From Asterias amurensis (taxonomy: Eukaryota > Echinodermata > Asteroidea > Forcipulatida > Asteriidae): a DNA stretch of 64,000 nucleotides. The stretch lies in NCBI RefSeq assembly GCF_032118995.1, contig NC_092650.1:20956501-21020500 (forward strand), written 5' to 3'. Of this stretch, positions 13,096 to 25,989 are shown one piece after another. Each line of letters begins with the position of its first letter. The stretch's first letter is position 1. The notes under the pieces were generated by a model. The model saw nothing but the letters and a program-made list of their open reading frames with translations. It did no database searches and was not told the origin of the DNA. The translations under genes and the position numbers were made by a program.

Positions 13096-14409
13096 GATTT
13101 TGAACGTGAAGCATTTTTAGTACGAGTCGACTGAAGACATTAAGGGCTGAGACCATAAAAAAGTAATTTTTAATTTATGTTGATTGTTAACACTTGATCA
13201 AAAATTCCTTGAGCCAAATGTTAACGAGAAAGACTTTGTGAAACTGTAAAGATATTGTTAATAATAATAATAATTAGTAAGACTTATGAACCGCATTTTC
13301 CAAATTTAAAGTACAAATATAAGTTCCAGTTTTTAGCAAAAAGTCTTGTGTTTTTACTCGAGAGTTTCCCCTTCACATGTTCAAAATGGTAAAGTATTTA
13401 TTGAGTTGATGTTAGGGTGGAGAAGTTTATTGTTATGATCAGACTTCTCTACCAATATTTGTAATCATTGTTGGAAAGATGTGCTTGACCATTTTATTGG
13501 CAAGTCTACAGTTACTAAACTGCTCACAATTTCTTTTGCCACATTTGATTTGTGACTTTGCCTCATTGTCATTCATGTAGCCAATTTCAGCAACATGTCA
13601 TCATTGCAAATGTGGTATCATTCTAAAGAGGTACACCTCAACTTTGCAATGATATATAACTTAATACAAACAGAGTAATTAATGATACAAATATACATGA
13701 TTGAACAAAGTTTCCAAACTTTTTGTGAGCAGTTTAGTTATTAGAAATCATTTTTAAAAATTAATTTTTTGACACGAGATGGCTCAAAATAATCACTGGA
13801 CCACAGGCCAGGGTCTTATAGCATTTCTCGTAACCTCTCATAACCAACCAGTAGTTGATAATGGCAGCCATCTTTGATGAATTGTGCATGCGTGAAGAGC
13901 TATCATTGGCTGAGAGTCGTGCGGCGCGTACACACATGCACTTTTCAATTGTTTTGCATCAAAGATTGCAGTCAATGACGTGCATTGCAATCCCTCTATT
14001 GTATAAAATGGTTTATTAACATTTACCGTTACCATGGTTTATTTTTGAATCGTTTTACAAATGTTAAAGTTTTCTTAGTTCGACAATGTCTGAAATATTT
14101 GAGCCGTGCAGAACATTGGAGGGGTCATTTCATTATATTTCTTTATGTACACATGTCAATCTTTTGTAAGGTAACTATTTCATAGTGGCCTGCTTTGCAG
14201 TTGATTACACATATCAAAAGAGTAAGTTATATATTAACTTTTTCCAAACTGGCTGGTCAAATTACTGCAAGAATGACCTTGTTGATACTCCCAGGCCCTT
14301 CCCAAGCTTAGTAGGAGTGTCAATTGTTTTAAAATAAACATATATTTTGTGCTGTTCAATTTTAAGGCTTTAATATTAACTGAAATGCTTTACCCTTGTT
14401 ATAAAGCCT

Positions 14410-14553
14410 GTCTTAATATTCATGCATGACGTCATATTTCTTACCCAAAATGAGGCTATAGGCACACGTCGGCCACCACTTGCAGTGGCTGCGCCTATTA
14501 GCCGTGCTTTGGGTTAGAATTATGACGTTACTAATGCATAAATATTAAGAGAA
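14410..14553. repeat. Foldback element with cttaatatt termini
   Basis: Arms cttaatattcatgcatgacg and ttactaatgcataaatattaag are inverted and imperfect, with inner arms cttacccaaa/tttgggttag and a short loop around the ggccaccacttgcagtgg stem. Confidence 0.75.
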
Positions 14554-15141
14554 ACGTATATAAAAGAAAATTGTACAGTAAACTTGTTATCCATGCCAAA
14601 TATAAGTTGTGTTTTTACGGAGGAGCTGCAGTGTGTGCGAGGCTGCAGTGTGTGTGAGTTTGGTAGTGACATTAAAACAAAGGAGTTATAACAAAAGAGA
14701 CAATAGGTCCACAGTTGCTACCATAAAGGAAAACAATGGGGTTATTTCTAGGCAGAACAAAGAGTATCCATAATTACAGAGTCATTACACACATTCTATT
14801 GTTTGCATTGAAAAGATACTAATTTTGTGCTTTATAAAAAATATTTCATCTAAACACTGTATAAATCTGAAGTGAATCCACTTAGCTACAGCTTGAAACA
14901 AAACATGTGCAAAAGGTATTATTCTGTATGTAGCAAATATACGTAATTTATTTCACTTGACTATAATTACAAACAAATATTTATTTTGTCTGAATCTTTC
15001 CATTGCATTTTTTTCCGAATTTGTATTAATATTCTTTGTTTTTAAAGGGTGTGTGATTTCACAGATTCTCTTCATTGTAAATTGTCAGTGAATAGTGTAT
15101 TACCAGAATGAGGAATGGTAATAAAAACAGTGCAAAACATC

Positions 15142-15469
15142 TTTAAAGGGTCTGGATACTTTTTCTAGACTCAAAACACAATGTCCACAGATTTACATTA
15201 AACCCACACAGTTTAAAAATAACGATGGTAGTAAAAATATTACTTGCTGAGGTGCTGCAGTTTTTGAGAAATGAGTAAAACGATTCACAAAAATAATTTT
15301 CGTCTCTAAAGACAAAAATTATTTTATGTTAAACGTGTTTTCGTGACCTTGACTACAGCACCTCGGCAAGTAATATTTTAAGGTAAGCTTTCTACCATCA
15401 CTATCTTCAAACGTGTAAGATTAATGTAAGTCTGTGGACATTGTGTTTTGAGTACCCAGACCCTTTAAA
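15142..15469. repeat. Palindromic MITE, gggtctggatacttttt family
   Basis: Ends tttaaagggtctggatac and gtacccagaccctttaaa are inverted. Both arms carry caatgtccacagatttac, and the centre holds inverted copies of gcaagtaatatt/gaggtgctgcagtttttga. TTTAAA at both ends suggests a TTAA-type target. Confidence 0.85.
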
Positions 15470-15925
15470 TAAGATCACTGACGTGTGTGCCAACTGCTTT
15501 TTTCAACATTAGTAACTTTCATGTTATGGGTTATATATGGATATTATATATACGTATGACATAGTTTTTATTAGTCCAAAGTAGTGTGTGTGTGCTAGTG
15601 TGTGCACGTCCACAATCATAAGTACCCATTTTTTAGGTCCATTTGAACAGCAGTTTTGAGAACCACTGATGTCCAGTTATCTTGATACTTGTACGGTATA
15701 TTAATTGAGAATTGCTGTGTCAATGATAAATACAAAGTGTTTGAGTTTGTGGAATACAAGATCTGCAAAGAGTAACTCATTATTTATCCATTGTTCATTT
15801 GGTGTCTTACAAAGAATGTTCACATGATTGTGGCTTCATATGCACATCTTCATGTTAAGGGTCTATGTACTTTTATGAGGACAAAAAACACAATGTCCAC
15901 AGATTTACATTAAACTTACATAAAA

Positions 15926-16371
15926 TGCGACCCACTCTGTGAAAATGAGTCACATGGTCGCCCAATGCAATATTAAGTTATGAACAGTTTAATGTGGAAA
16001 ATGTATTAAAACAAAATTTTAAAAAATATCTTTTTTTTTTATATTATAAGATCTTTAGTTTCATGGTTAACCTTTAGAACACTTACTTTTAGGCAATAAA
16101 GCTATTAATACAACAATTTTGTTTTCATACTTATTTCTAATTTGTATACTTTTGCACACAATGCTAGTTTAAAACATCATTTTACTTGTAATTCGTTTTT
16201 CACAAAAATGGTGTAGTGGCTAATTTCAAACGGAGTAACTCAGCAACGCGATACACCCCAAAGCTTAGACACATACCAAATTACTGCTGCTGATAAGTTC
16301 TTTCCAGCCATGCATATAACTCAATTCCTGAAATTGCCTACATCTGACTCGTTTTCACAGAGCGGGTCACA
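15926..16371. repeat. Palindromic element inserted in a gggtctggatacttttt element
   Basis: Inverted ends tgcgacccactctgtgaaaa and ttttcacagagcgggtcaca. It interrupts the family member that begins near 15855. Confidence 0.8.
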
Positions 16372-16847
16372 AATGATATTTAATTTTCCACATTAACCCT
16401 TCTACTGTCTGACCATTCACATGATTTCTAACTATTGATAATACACTAAGCACTTAGCAGCCTGCAGTATGAAATGTGCCCTATTTAATACAGCTGCTTA
16501 AGCAACTTTATGAAACAATTTTGTTTACCTCTAGGGTATGATAATTTTGTACTATAATAGTCTATAATAGTATACTTATCTGTAAGTTATTCACTCTGAA
16601 ATCCTTAAGCTATTTCTGTAAGTTTATCTACATTATCTTGTTCCGGTTTCATTTTAGGCGGGGGGGGGGGGGGGGGGGGGGGAGGGGGGCGTTGTCAAGG
16701 GTGATCAGAGCACTGTATGTAATGGTGTTTAGAGGGTTGCAGAATTATGACTTTTAGAACAGCGAAACACTTTATAAAGGAAGTTTTGTGTCACTCCTTT
16801 CCTTTTAGTTGTTGGTCATTAAAATTAATCTGTAATGGTGTGTGTTT

Positions 16848-17172
16848 TTAAGGATTTGGGTACTTTTTGTAACACAAAACACCATGTCCACAGATTTACA
16901 TTAAACTTACAACGTTTGAAGATAGTGATAGTAGAAAGCTTCCTATAAAATACTTCTTGTTGATGCTAAAAAAGATTGTGTCTAATGTCACTGAGACGGT
17001 TTTTTTTCATTACATTGTTTTGCCCATTTCTCAAAAACTACAGCACCCCAGCACCTAATATTTGTAGGGAAGCTTTCTACTATCATTATCTTCAAACTGT
17101 GTAAGTTTAATGTAAATCTGTGTACATCTGGGTTTTTTTTTTTACCTACAAAAAGTACACAGACTCTAAATA
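16848..17172. repeat. Palindromic MITE, gggtttgggtacttttt family
   Basis: Starts ttaaggatttgggtacttt and ends aaaaagtacacagactctaa, with the caatgtccacagatttac arm and its inverted partner. Confidence 0.8.
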
Positions 17173-18663
17173 ATGTAACTGTTGATGACTGAACAGTTGT
17201 ATATAGAGGACTTGTGTGAGCTACCTATTTAGTATTGATTACATGAATGTGAGAAACAAAGATTTCCTTAACAAAAATAATGACCAATAATAATAACAAC
17301 TGTGGATGTTAAATAATTACATACTGTTTATTTAAAGTTGGAGCTTTCCAGAGTGGTGTGGTTATAGATGTTAAATGGTGAAATCCATTATTATTATATA
17401 AAGCTGGACTATTTTATCAAAAAGGCAAATAAAGGTTTGTTGTTTGTTAGTCACTGAGAAAACGTTCATGAGGTCGGTTATTTGTCAGGCTTAAAGGTCC
17501 AGATTGTTGCATTTTTTACCACTGTTGCTTTTTCATCTACCACCCCCCCCCCCCTGCCAAGAAAAAATCCCCAAACAGAGCTCACAAGAGGTATTCACAG
17601 AAGGCTACAGACAAAGTTTTGAAAACAAAATGTTGCTGTTTAGCGTTCCTGCCTTTCTTTTGGGGACGCATTAATTGTTTTTTCTTTCTTTTTGTAAACC
17701 AATTCCAAATGGTTTAACTGTCAACTGATACTGTCAACAACTTAATGAAAAACTTGAAAGTCAGAACTTAGCCTGCGCCGGTTACACGGTTTGAAACAGA
17801 TCATTTAGTAACATATTGGAAACTGAGCTACAGCAGAGTTAAAAAAACACCCAAAAAACTAAGAAATAAAACCACTTTTATCTAACAAGTTTATTGCATT
17901 GAAATGATTTTGGGGTTGAACAAAGAATTGACTAGAGTGGGATTCGAACCAACGACCTCCGATGTTTATTGCATTGTTAAACGGTGGGAAAAAAACAATG
18001 GTTGATCGAAATTTTTAAAAGAATGGCGGCCATCTTGAAAACAATGTGGGTATTTTTTGTTCTCTCTTCAAGAAACACGGATGCTAAACATGATGTGTTT
18101 TTTATTTGGGCTTTAGGATGTGCTTAAAAAAACTGACGAAAAAAATCACTTTATGAATCCCAATTATAGTTATACAAGTATTTAATGCTAGAACCCTCAT
18201 GATTTTTTTTTTCAATACTGTCTTGGACCCAAGTTTGATAAAACGGGTGGAATTACCTCAACTTTGATATTTTGCCCCAATTTGATAAAAACACTGGACC
18301 TAACCTGGTGGGGTTTTTCTTCATTTTTGGGCACAAAATTTGATAAAAATGCTGGACTTACCCCCCTTCTGTTTTTTCTTCTCATTTTTTTAACCAAAAA
18401 TTTGTAAAAAATGCTGGGCTATTACTTCTTGTATCGTTTTCTTAATCTTTTCTAATAAAATTTAAGTAAAAACCCTGGGCTTACCCCTTCTGTTTTTTTC
18501 TCTCTAAAACTGTCTTTGAGTAAAACAAATTTCGTGCAGAAAGTTAGTTATGTACCATGTATTCAACTATTGAGGGCGGTATACCGGCGCTGCAGTCGTC
18601 TGCAGCTAGCTGCTCTGCTGGTAGTCATTTTACGTTTTGCACCCAACCCAATGCACCACAATT

Positions 18664-19554
18664 ATGCCTTTACCAGTAGATTCTGAGCCACATATTCGTC
18701 AAAAGATGTCTTCAAATTCAAGCCAACAGACAGTAGGAGTGGACACACCGGTCGCCGACACGGAGGGGACTATTTGTGACGAGTTATTCGAGTTACTTTA
18801 CAACATTACTCTAGCCATTACACATGTTACAACACTCCACATCGTACAGTTCTTCTGCGTTTCGGTGACAATCGGATCGTTCATGTACGAGTTTTTTCCC
18901 ATAAGAGAGTCGTACTTCTCCAACAAACACAATTTCCTTAACCAGTACTTCGTCAAGCTTGCATGGGGCTGGACCATGGCCCTCCACACCCCATTGATCA
19001 TCACCACCGGCTTGCTGCAAACTCCGGTGAATTTTCTGCAGACTGCCATGGGTCTGTCGAGGGTACTTTTGGTGGGGACAACGGTGTGGTTTGGCTGGGT
19101 TGAAATTGTCTTCCAGTGGGTGATGCAATTGACTGGATCATGCATTGGGGATAAGAATTTGACCGATGTTAGATCTTGCTTCAAAGCAGGACATCACTGG
19201 GATGGGTTCGACATCTCCGGTCATTGCTTCCTTCTCATATACAGCGCCCTCTTGATTCATGAAGAACTGCGAATCGTACATCAAAATTCCACCCAAATAA
19301 AACCATCATTGGATGCAGTAGCAGAGAAACAAACCAGTAAAGAAAACAAAAAAGACAAGTTGATATTTCTACAAAAGTTTTTTACTATTCTGCTGATCCT
19401 ATTGGAATGTTTGTGGATGTTGATGGTGTCTATAACGGCAGTTTATTTCCATGCCTTGAGCCACAAGTTGATTGGTGCTGGAATAGCGATATTATCTTGG
19501 CACGTCACTTACAACATTTGGTACAAAATGAGCCTGTCACCTGGTTCAAGTTGA
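18664..19554 (+). CDS. FITM2: Fat-storage-inducing transmembrane protein, FITM2 type, single exon
   Basis: ER membrane protein of the FIT family; family members act as acyl-CoA diphosphatases needed for lipid-droplet budding and ER lipid balance. The frame encodes 296 residues from the first in-frame ATG; the frame extends a few codons further upstream without an ATG. Recognisable stretches are ESYFSNKHNFLNQYFVKLAW, GHHWDGFDISGHCFLL and AVYFHALSHKLIG, followed by an SWHVTYNIWY tail, all in the order seen in vertebrate FITM2 (262 residues in human). Both family active-site histidines are present, about H187 in FDISGH and H263 in VYFH. Several hydrophobic membrane segments are evident. The extra length is an N-terminal Ser/Thr/Gln-rich stretch (about 50 residues) and a Lys-rich loop around residues 215-235. 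The coding region has no intron, whereas human FITM2 has two exons. FITM1 is an alternative, but FIT2-type is the ancestral form. Confidence 0.93.
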   Translation: MPLPVDSEPHIRQKMSSNSSQQTVGVDTPVADTEGTICDELFELLYNITLAITHVTTLHIVQFFCVSVTIGSFMYEFFPIRESYFSNKHNFLNQYFVKLAWGWTMALHTPLIITTGLLQTPVNFLQTAMGLSRVLLVGTTVWFGWVEIVFQWVMQLTGSCIGDKNLTDVRSCFKAGHHWDGFDISGHCFLLIYSALLIHEELRIVHQNSTQIKPSLDAVAEKQTSKENKKDKLIFLQKFFTILLILLECLWMLMVSITAVYFHALSHKLIGAGIAILSWHVTYNIWYKMSLSPGSS

Positions 19555-19711
19555 TGTCGAGAACAAAAATAATTGATCGGAGCTCAACTTCACATGCTCC
19601 TACCTAGAGCTATGAGGTTCCTATCGCTCCACGAAATGATAGCGGAACGAATCTCTAATAGTAATATAAAAAGTTTTAGGATTCGACTTCACAAAGATAG
19701 TCCTAACTTAC

Positions 19712-19783
19712 TTCTAGAAGCTATAACTATAAGGCTCCCCCATCATGCCTGTCGTAGGGGAGCCTTATAGTTTCTAGAAGTAA
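19712..19783. repeat. Short near-perfect hairpin
   Basis: Arms acttctagaagctataact and agtttctagaagt, with ataaggctcccc/ggggagccttat, pair around a loop near catgcctgtcg. It sits inside a larger cctaacttagga-type foldback (about 19675-19930). Confidence 0.8.
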
Positions 19784-20561
19784 TCCTAACTTAGGACCTT
19801 GGCTTAGGACTCTTTACTAGAGGTTATGAACCTAAAGCCTAGTCCTATAAAGTTAGGTAGGATGAGTAATTCATCGTAACTCATCGTAACTTGAGATACG
19901 ACTAGTCTCAACTCTTTGTGAAATCCACCGCAGAACTAAAAAAACTAAATTATAAATTTCCATGTACACTCATAAAAATAGTATTAATTCTATGGCAAAT
20001 AGACTAATATTGTTGACCTCCAGAGTCTGTGGGTTTCTGGCCTAAAAATTGGGAGCGCTAATGTGCTGCTGTATTCAAATTATTTGAAGGGATAGTATAT
20101 TTTAATTAATTCATTTATTCATTATTGGTTTATTATTTAAAAACAAATTCCCATGGCGACCGGAGGTCGAATTACAAGAAAATATACAGAGATTATAAAA
20201 AATAAGAAAAAATCACACTATTACACATTATTTAAGAAATAATTGATTAAGGAGAGACAAATATGGAATCATGTGTCTTTTAGTCCAGCCAAAATTATGG
20301 TTATTTACATTTAAAAGTTAGAATGGAATGGAACATGAAAAAATTTGCAGGAACTTTTTATGTAATTGTAAATAATCCCTATTATTTTTACCCATTTTCC
20401 ACATACATGTGGCCAATTAATGGTTTGATACTGTCCAGTTGATAATTGTAATTTAATTTGAAGCCCCAAAATCAATGTTGGGTTGTTGGTAAGAAGTACA
20501 GTCATGTACAGCACCCTATCCAAAAATGCATAGTGCTTTTTTTGAAACTTTTCACTCTTAA

Positions 20562-20943
20562 TTAAAGGCAGTGGACACTATCGGTAGTTACTCAGAATAA
20601 TTGTTCGCATAAAACCTTACTTGGTAATGAGTAATGGGGAGCTGTTGATAGTATACATGTAAAACATTGTGAGAAATGGCTCCCTGAAGTAGCGTAATTT
20701 TCGAGAAAGAAGTAATTTTCCACAAATTTGATTTGGAGACCTCGGATTTAGAATTTTAGGTCTCGAAATCAAGCGTCTCACAATCTGAAAGCACACAATT
20801 TGGTGTGACAATGGTGTTTTTCTTCTAAAATTATCTTGCAACTGCAACGACCAATTGAGCTAAAATTTTCAATTTTATTTTTATTTTTATGCATCTTATG
20901 TTGAGATATATTGATAATTACCAATAGTGTCAACTGTCTTTAA
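20562..20943. repeat. TTAA-type MITE
   Basis: Starts ttaaaggcagtggacacta and ends ccaatagtgtcaactgtctt. Confidence 0.85.
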
Positions 20944-21349
20944 GTTACTATCGTTTTTGAAAAGGTATCACTTTTTAGTTTCACAGGTCAGTTCTCTATG
21001 CTGAAAACTATTTACATGTAGGATTGAAACAAACAGTAGGTTCCAATTACGAAATGGATTTGTATGCAATCGCTTTTTTATCAATTTTTTGTGTGTTTTC
21101 AAGTCCATTCTCATTGGTAGCTGTGAATCCATACAAAAATGGATGATGGATGTCCCATACTGATAATGGATTATGGCTGGCATGGCGGGGCAGTTCAGTC
21201 GAAGCTATGGTAATAGCTGTGTTCGCCAATTTGGACAAGACGCAATATGCAAATTAAAGGGCTTGGAGTATTCTATTATTCATGTTAGCTTTGACCTTTG
21301 CTCTATACTCCCATAAATACCCAGGCCTGGCATTTCACTAAGAGGCCAC

Positions 21350-21597
21350 CTGGGGCCAATTTCATAGAGCTGCTTAAGCACAAAAATTTGCTTAAGCACG
21401 AAAATAGCTCGCTTATTTTACACATGTTACTGGCCAAAATTTCATGACATACACATTGCTTGTGACTGGTATTTAGCCGTTGTTTAACTAGCATAACAAT
21501 TGAGTGGAGTCTTCGCAGGTAATCTGATTTTACTAAGCAAGGATTTTTTTGCTTAAGCAAAATTGTGTGCTTAAGCAGCTCTATGAAATTGGGCCAT
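21350..21597. repeat. Palindromic MITE, ggcccaatttcat family
   Basis: Ends ggggccaatttcatagagc and gctctatgaaattgggcc are inverted, with long arms of cttaagcacaaaaatttgc type. Confidence 0.85.
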
Positions 21598-22403
21598 GGT
21601 CTTGGCCTTGATGCCTTTTCAAAATTTTCCAATGCAAGTGCCCTTTTCAAAATGAAGTTAGAGACAAAGATGTGGTGGATAAGACTCGAGAGACCACCGA
21701 TGTAAGGAGAAAATAAGATCAATTTTCACCAAATTTAGCAGATATTATTTGAACCCCAGGATTCTAAATAAAACTTTGATGTTTTAATTAGTCTTGTCAA
21801 CAAGTCCTTAATGGTCCGACGCAGTGAGATGATCGATTTGTGGTGGTGGCTTAATTGATTCAGGTTTCTGCAATCTAATACTGCTCTCGCCCGAAGCTGC
21901 TGGTTGCCAACTACACATTAGACTGCAAAGAACGAGAGCAGCAGTAGTCTTGCTGTGCCAGCAGTCTCGTGAGAATATTGCCAGTGCCGCAGTAAGCGTA
22001 GAGAGAGTTGGAACGCTAACACCACGAAAGACATTTAACGACTTGTGGGTAACGACTTGTCCACAAGTCTAATATTTTATAATTTAAAAATCAAATGTAC
22101 CTTGATATGTTTTACCTTATACCCAAACTGTTTTTACCTTCTGCATGGGAGAGCCTCCACCAACAAAAATACGACATGGACACTTTCAATTAAACAACAT
22201 ATTGAATCAATATATTTTAACCATAATTTATAGATAGTTTATTCTTGTTTTATGGAAATTAATTACTGACAATGTTTTTGGCGATTTATTTCGGATCATT
22301 CCATGCCAAAGGTAAATATTGAAAACATGATTATTAATTAAATATCGATTGGAGCATTTACACAGCTCAAAAAATTGACATTTGAATACATATTTGAACT
22401 TGG

Positions 22404-22789
22404 TTAAAGGCAGTGGACACTATTGGTAACTACTCAAAATAATTATTAGCATAAAACCTTTCTTGGTGACAAGTAATGGGGAGAGGTTGGTAGTATAAAA
22501 CATTGTGAGAAACAGCTCACTCTGAAGTGCCATAGTTTTGGAGAAAGAAGTAATTTTCCACAAATTTGATTTCGAGACCTCAAGTTTAGAACTTGTGGTC
22601 TCGAAATCAACCATCTAAACGCACACAACTTTGTGTGACAAGGTGTTTTCTTCTTTCATTATTATCTCGCACCTTTGATGACCGATTGAGCTCAAATTTT
22701 CACAGGTTTGTTATTTTATGCATATGTTGAGATACACCAACTGTGAAGGCTAGTCTTTGACAATTAACAATAGTATCCACTGCCTTTAA
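22404..22789. repeat. TTAA-type MITE, full length
   Basis: Ends ttaaaggcagtggacacta and tagtatccactgcctttaa. Its right TTAA is shared with the next element. Confidence 0.9.
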
Positions 22790-23154
22790 AGGGAAGGTAC
22801 ACTTTTGGTAATTGTCAAAGACCAGTCTTCTCACTTGGTGTAGCTCAACATATGCATAAAATAACAAACCTGTGAAAATTTGAGCTCAATTGGTCATCAG
22901 AGTTGGGAGAAAATAATGAAAGAAAAAACACCCTTGTTGGACGAATTTATGTGATTTCAGATAGGAATAAAAGACTTCTTGCTAGAAGTCTTTTATTATT
23001 TTGTGAGAAATTACCTCTATTTCAAAATCTATGCTACTTCAGAGGAAGCTGTTTCTCACAATGTTTTATCAACAGCTCTCCAATGCTCGTTTCCATGTCA
23101 GTTTTTAAGTTAATATTTGTTTTGAATAATTACCAAACGTGTACCTTCCCTTAA
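22786..23154. repeat. TTAA-type MITE, 'aagggaaggtacac' subfamily, abutting
   Basis: Starts ttaaagggaaggtacac and ends gtaccttcccttaa. It begins at the terminal TTAA of the preceding copy. Confidence 0.9.
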
Positions 23155-23562
23155 AATTATTCATACATTTGAAATCTCTTTCTAGTTTTGTGGGTATTTT
23201 TGTACAACAAGAAAAGTTTTGTTCTTTTTAAGATGCAGTTTCTACATTTTTTTAAAATTAATTTTGTTTTCTTACAATAAAGTCACCAACATCCATTTAA
23301 TAACTTTCACTTGTGACAATATTATTGACTTTCAAAACTAGCTATCCCTGTAATGTTTACATACATTGTTCTATTAAGTACCACTAGAATGTACAATACC
23401 CTGAAAGTAATGTTCTTAGCTGTGTGTGTAAGTGGTTGCATTGCGTGCTTTAAAAATAAATGAAAATCGTCTGATTCGAATTGAAAGTGTTGACCTGTTG
23501 ATTATGGTTAATAATATAACACTGGGAGATATTTTCATAGACCTCCACATGGTTAGTTTAAC

Positions 23563-23742
23563 CCAGGCTTGGAATTTCATCTTTGCAAAGGGAATTTTCA
23601 AAAGCCATTTCATTTTGAAAAGGGCACCTCCATTGGAAAATCTTTAAAAGTCAATCGGAACTTTTTGAAGGGGCACCAAGGCCAAGACGAGGGGCAACAG
23701 ATGCCAGGGCCTCTGTGGCCTGCATGTAATTCCAAGCCTGTT
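23563..23742. repeat. Palindromic element, aggcttggaatttcat type
   Basis: Inverted ends caggcttggaatttcat and atgtaattccaagcctg; arms with tgcaaagggaattttc and gaaaagggcacc. Related pieces occur near 21600-21660, 31800-31910 and 61121-61350. Confidence 0.75.
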
Positions 23743-24266
23743 AAACTATTTCTGTTATGATTCTACACTAAACTGTAGATTTCAACAAAATATTATGTTT
23801 GTTCAACTTGAAAATTACCGTCTTTCCCAAAATAACATGATGTGAAAAAAACTGAGTTGAAAATATGTAATATTTCAATTTCCAAAAACATTTTCCAGTT
23901 AAACAATTTACTCGAGTATAAAACACAATTAAAAAAAAAAGAAATTGTACTTAATAATGTCGCAAGTACAAATTGTATATAATATATGCTTATAAATTTT
24001 GCAAAGTAATTATAAATGTGACCAAGCGTCGTTTTGACAAAGTACAAAGATTGGGGGGAAATAGTTGAATTTAGAGAATAGACTCTAAAGTGTAGCTCTT
24101 ACATTCTAACCATGAATCAACACTTTCTCAAGGCTGCCTTTTTTTGTTCACACACATGAACTTTGTCTATGCACAGTCCATGCACGTCCATGCAGCCTTA
24201 TGAAAAAATGTAACCATACTATGTCTGACAGCACACATCCTCTGCACTCATTCATTGTAACAAACA

Positions 24267-24789
24267 GGGCCCAATTTCATAGAGCTGCTAAGCATACAAA
24301 TTTGCTAAGCATGACATTTCTTCATTGATAACAACAGTATTACCAACCAAATTTCCGCGTGATTTTCAGGATAAGCAAACAACAGCTGGGTAACCATTGC
24401 TTCGTCCTTCGGATGGGACGTAAAGCCGTTGGTCCCATGTGTTGTGTATAAACGCATGTAAAAGAACCCAGTGCACTTATCGAAAAGAGAAGGGGTTCGC
24501 CCCGGTGTTCCTGGCTGGATTGGCAGCATATTGCACCACAGCACCTTGTAAACCATTACCTGGTGCTTAAGGATTAGGACTTACATCTCAAAAATTCGCC
24601 CCACTCCTTGCAGTAATAATACCTGGCGCTTTGTATCCTTTGGCAAAAGGCGCGTTATAAATACGGTTATTATTATTAACGAGCAATAAGCAACAAATAG
24701 AAATATGGTTGGTAATCCTGTTTTTATCAAGGAAGAAATTTCAGGCTAAGCAAATTTTTGTGCTTAGCAGCTCTATAAAATTGGGCCCA
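24267..24789. repeat. ggcccaatttcat-type MITE split by a SINE
   Basis: Inverted ends gggcccaatttcatagagc and gctctataaaattgggccc are separated by an inserted SINE at about 24389-24680. Confidence 0.85.
24389..24680 (+). repeat. SINE inserted in a MITE
   Basis: Body with ccttcggatgggacgtaaag and gtaaaagaacccagtgcact, ending ataaatacggttattatta, a tail common to SINEs with LINE-like 3' ends. Confidence 0.75.
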
Positions 24790-24992
24790 GGTAGGATCCA
24801 ACTAAGAGAACATATTAAATACCTTCCTACCCAGTGCCATCCATAGTTTAATAATATTTTTATCAGATAATTTGTGTTTACCTTATTGACTCGTCCCGTT
24901 TTATTATGAACCTCTCGTTTTTGTTCTGCAGCTGTGCAATGGAAAACAAATTTCATGTGTTTTCATATGATGAACTAATAAATTGAATTGAA

Positions 24993-25133
24993 TGGGAGAC
25001 TTTTGGTACGCTTGGTAGCAGCAGACTTACCAGGTAAAATCATTCTCGGTCATGTGCGCACGCTCAGATATGTAAACATTGGAAATTTACCTGGTAAGTC
25101 TGCTGCCACCTAGTGTCCCAAAGTCTGCCATTG
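24993..25133. repeat. Foldback element (gggagacttttggtac arms)
   Basis: Arms gcagcagacttaccaggtaa and ttacctggtaagtctgctgc are perfectly inverted; outer parts also pair imperfectly (tgggagactttt / caaagtctgcca). Confidence 0.85.
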
Positions 25134-25989
25134 AATGTGTCACCGATTCCTTGCGTAAATTCAAAGCATACGGTCCATTCAACATCACGTGCCATGTGCT
25201 GCCTTTGCTATGTGCCAAGTGCGCGCAAGTATTTACACATGTGGCAAATGCGCATGACAAGTAGACTCACGCCCGAGCAGCCAGGGTGATAGTCTACTTG
25301 TCATGCGCTCTACAGTCAGGGAACTGTTCCCAGGGGGTTGTACAAATGCGCCCCACTCAGTTGTTGTGTTTCATGGTGTTTCCAGAAAGTCAACTTCCAA
25401 TACCCTGGGGAGCTCATATGGACAGTTCACCCTCAAACCACGTTATATTTGTATAATGTGCGTGGACTATCTGGCAAAAAGCGATGGCTCAATAACCTTA
25501 CAATCACGGCTACATTTTAGAAAGCATGTTGAAATGGTGGCATGTCCATCTTTTGGCAACCTTTTTCTACAATTATTTTAGCTTCCTTGTTTGATATCAT
25601 CAACACAAGAGAAGTAGATCAACAACCATGATTCGGTCTGATATTGTGAACAAAATAACAGCTACATGTTTTTTCCCATCACCAGGCAGTTTGTAATTAA
25701 ATAAAAGTCCTAAATCTGTAAAAGTATAAAATAGAAGTCTACTCACAGTCGACTGGCAATAAATCTTTTTGTGTTCTGAACACCATTTAAATCACCAAGT
25801 GATCATTACATTAACAACTAACATGTGAAAGTATTCAACAATTTCTACCAAATGTGATCATTTTATACCAAAAGCATCTACATAAAAGATTTAAAAATAA
25901 ACGAGTTAAAAAATGGTGAGTACAAGTATGGCAAAATTTGAAACCTTGCAGGAGAAATTCGAAATGACTGAACAAGAGCTGAAAATAAT

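Larger units (their letters stand above)
13096..18663. other. Intergenic region: TAT 3' flank to FITM2 promoter
   Basis: No gene is recognised in these 5.5 kb. The interval begins with the aminotransferase 3' UTR. It holds a foldback element near 14410-14553, several copies of a 320-bp palindromic MITE whose ends read like gggtctggatacttttt, an unrelated palindromic element inserted in one of them (15926-16371), a long poly-G tract near 16660, a C-tract near 17545, and a reverse tRNA-like SINE remnant near 17920-17975. Open frames are short and in repeats. Confidence 0.6.
19555..25989. other. Intergenic region: FITM2 3' flank to GDAP1 3' end
   Basis: No gene is recognised. The 6.4 kb hold a near-perfect short hairpin (19712-19783), a taggact/agtccta-type foldback (about 19675-19930), a reverse retroelement-like 3' tail near 20095-20230, four TTAA-ended MITE copies (two of them abutting), two elements with ggcccaatttcat termini (one carrying an inserted SINE), a foldback at 24993-25133 and, at the right end, the 3' UTR of the GDAP1-like gene on the minus strand. 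Confidence 0.6.

Noticed and set aside
16655-16690. Long poly-G run as a possible functional G-quadruplex
   Set aside because: A homopolymer in a repeat-rich intergenic region; length is likely to be unreliable and similar G/C runs occur at several other places without common context.
18798-19184. Minus-strand open frames of 105-128 codons within FITM2
   Set aside because: They are shadows of the FITM2 coding sequence; the plus-strand frame has strong family motifs.
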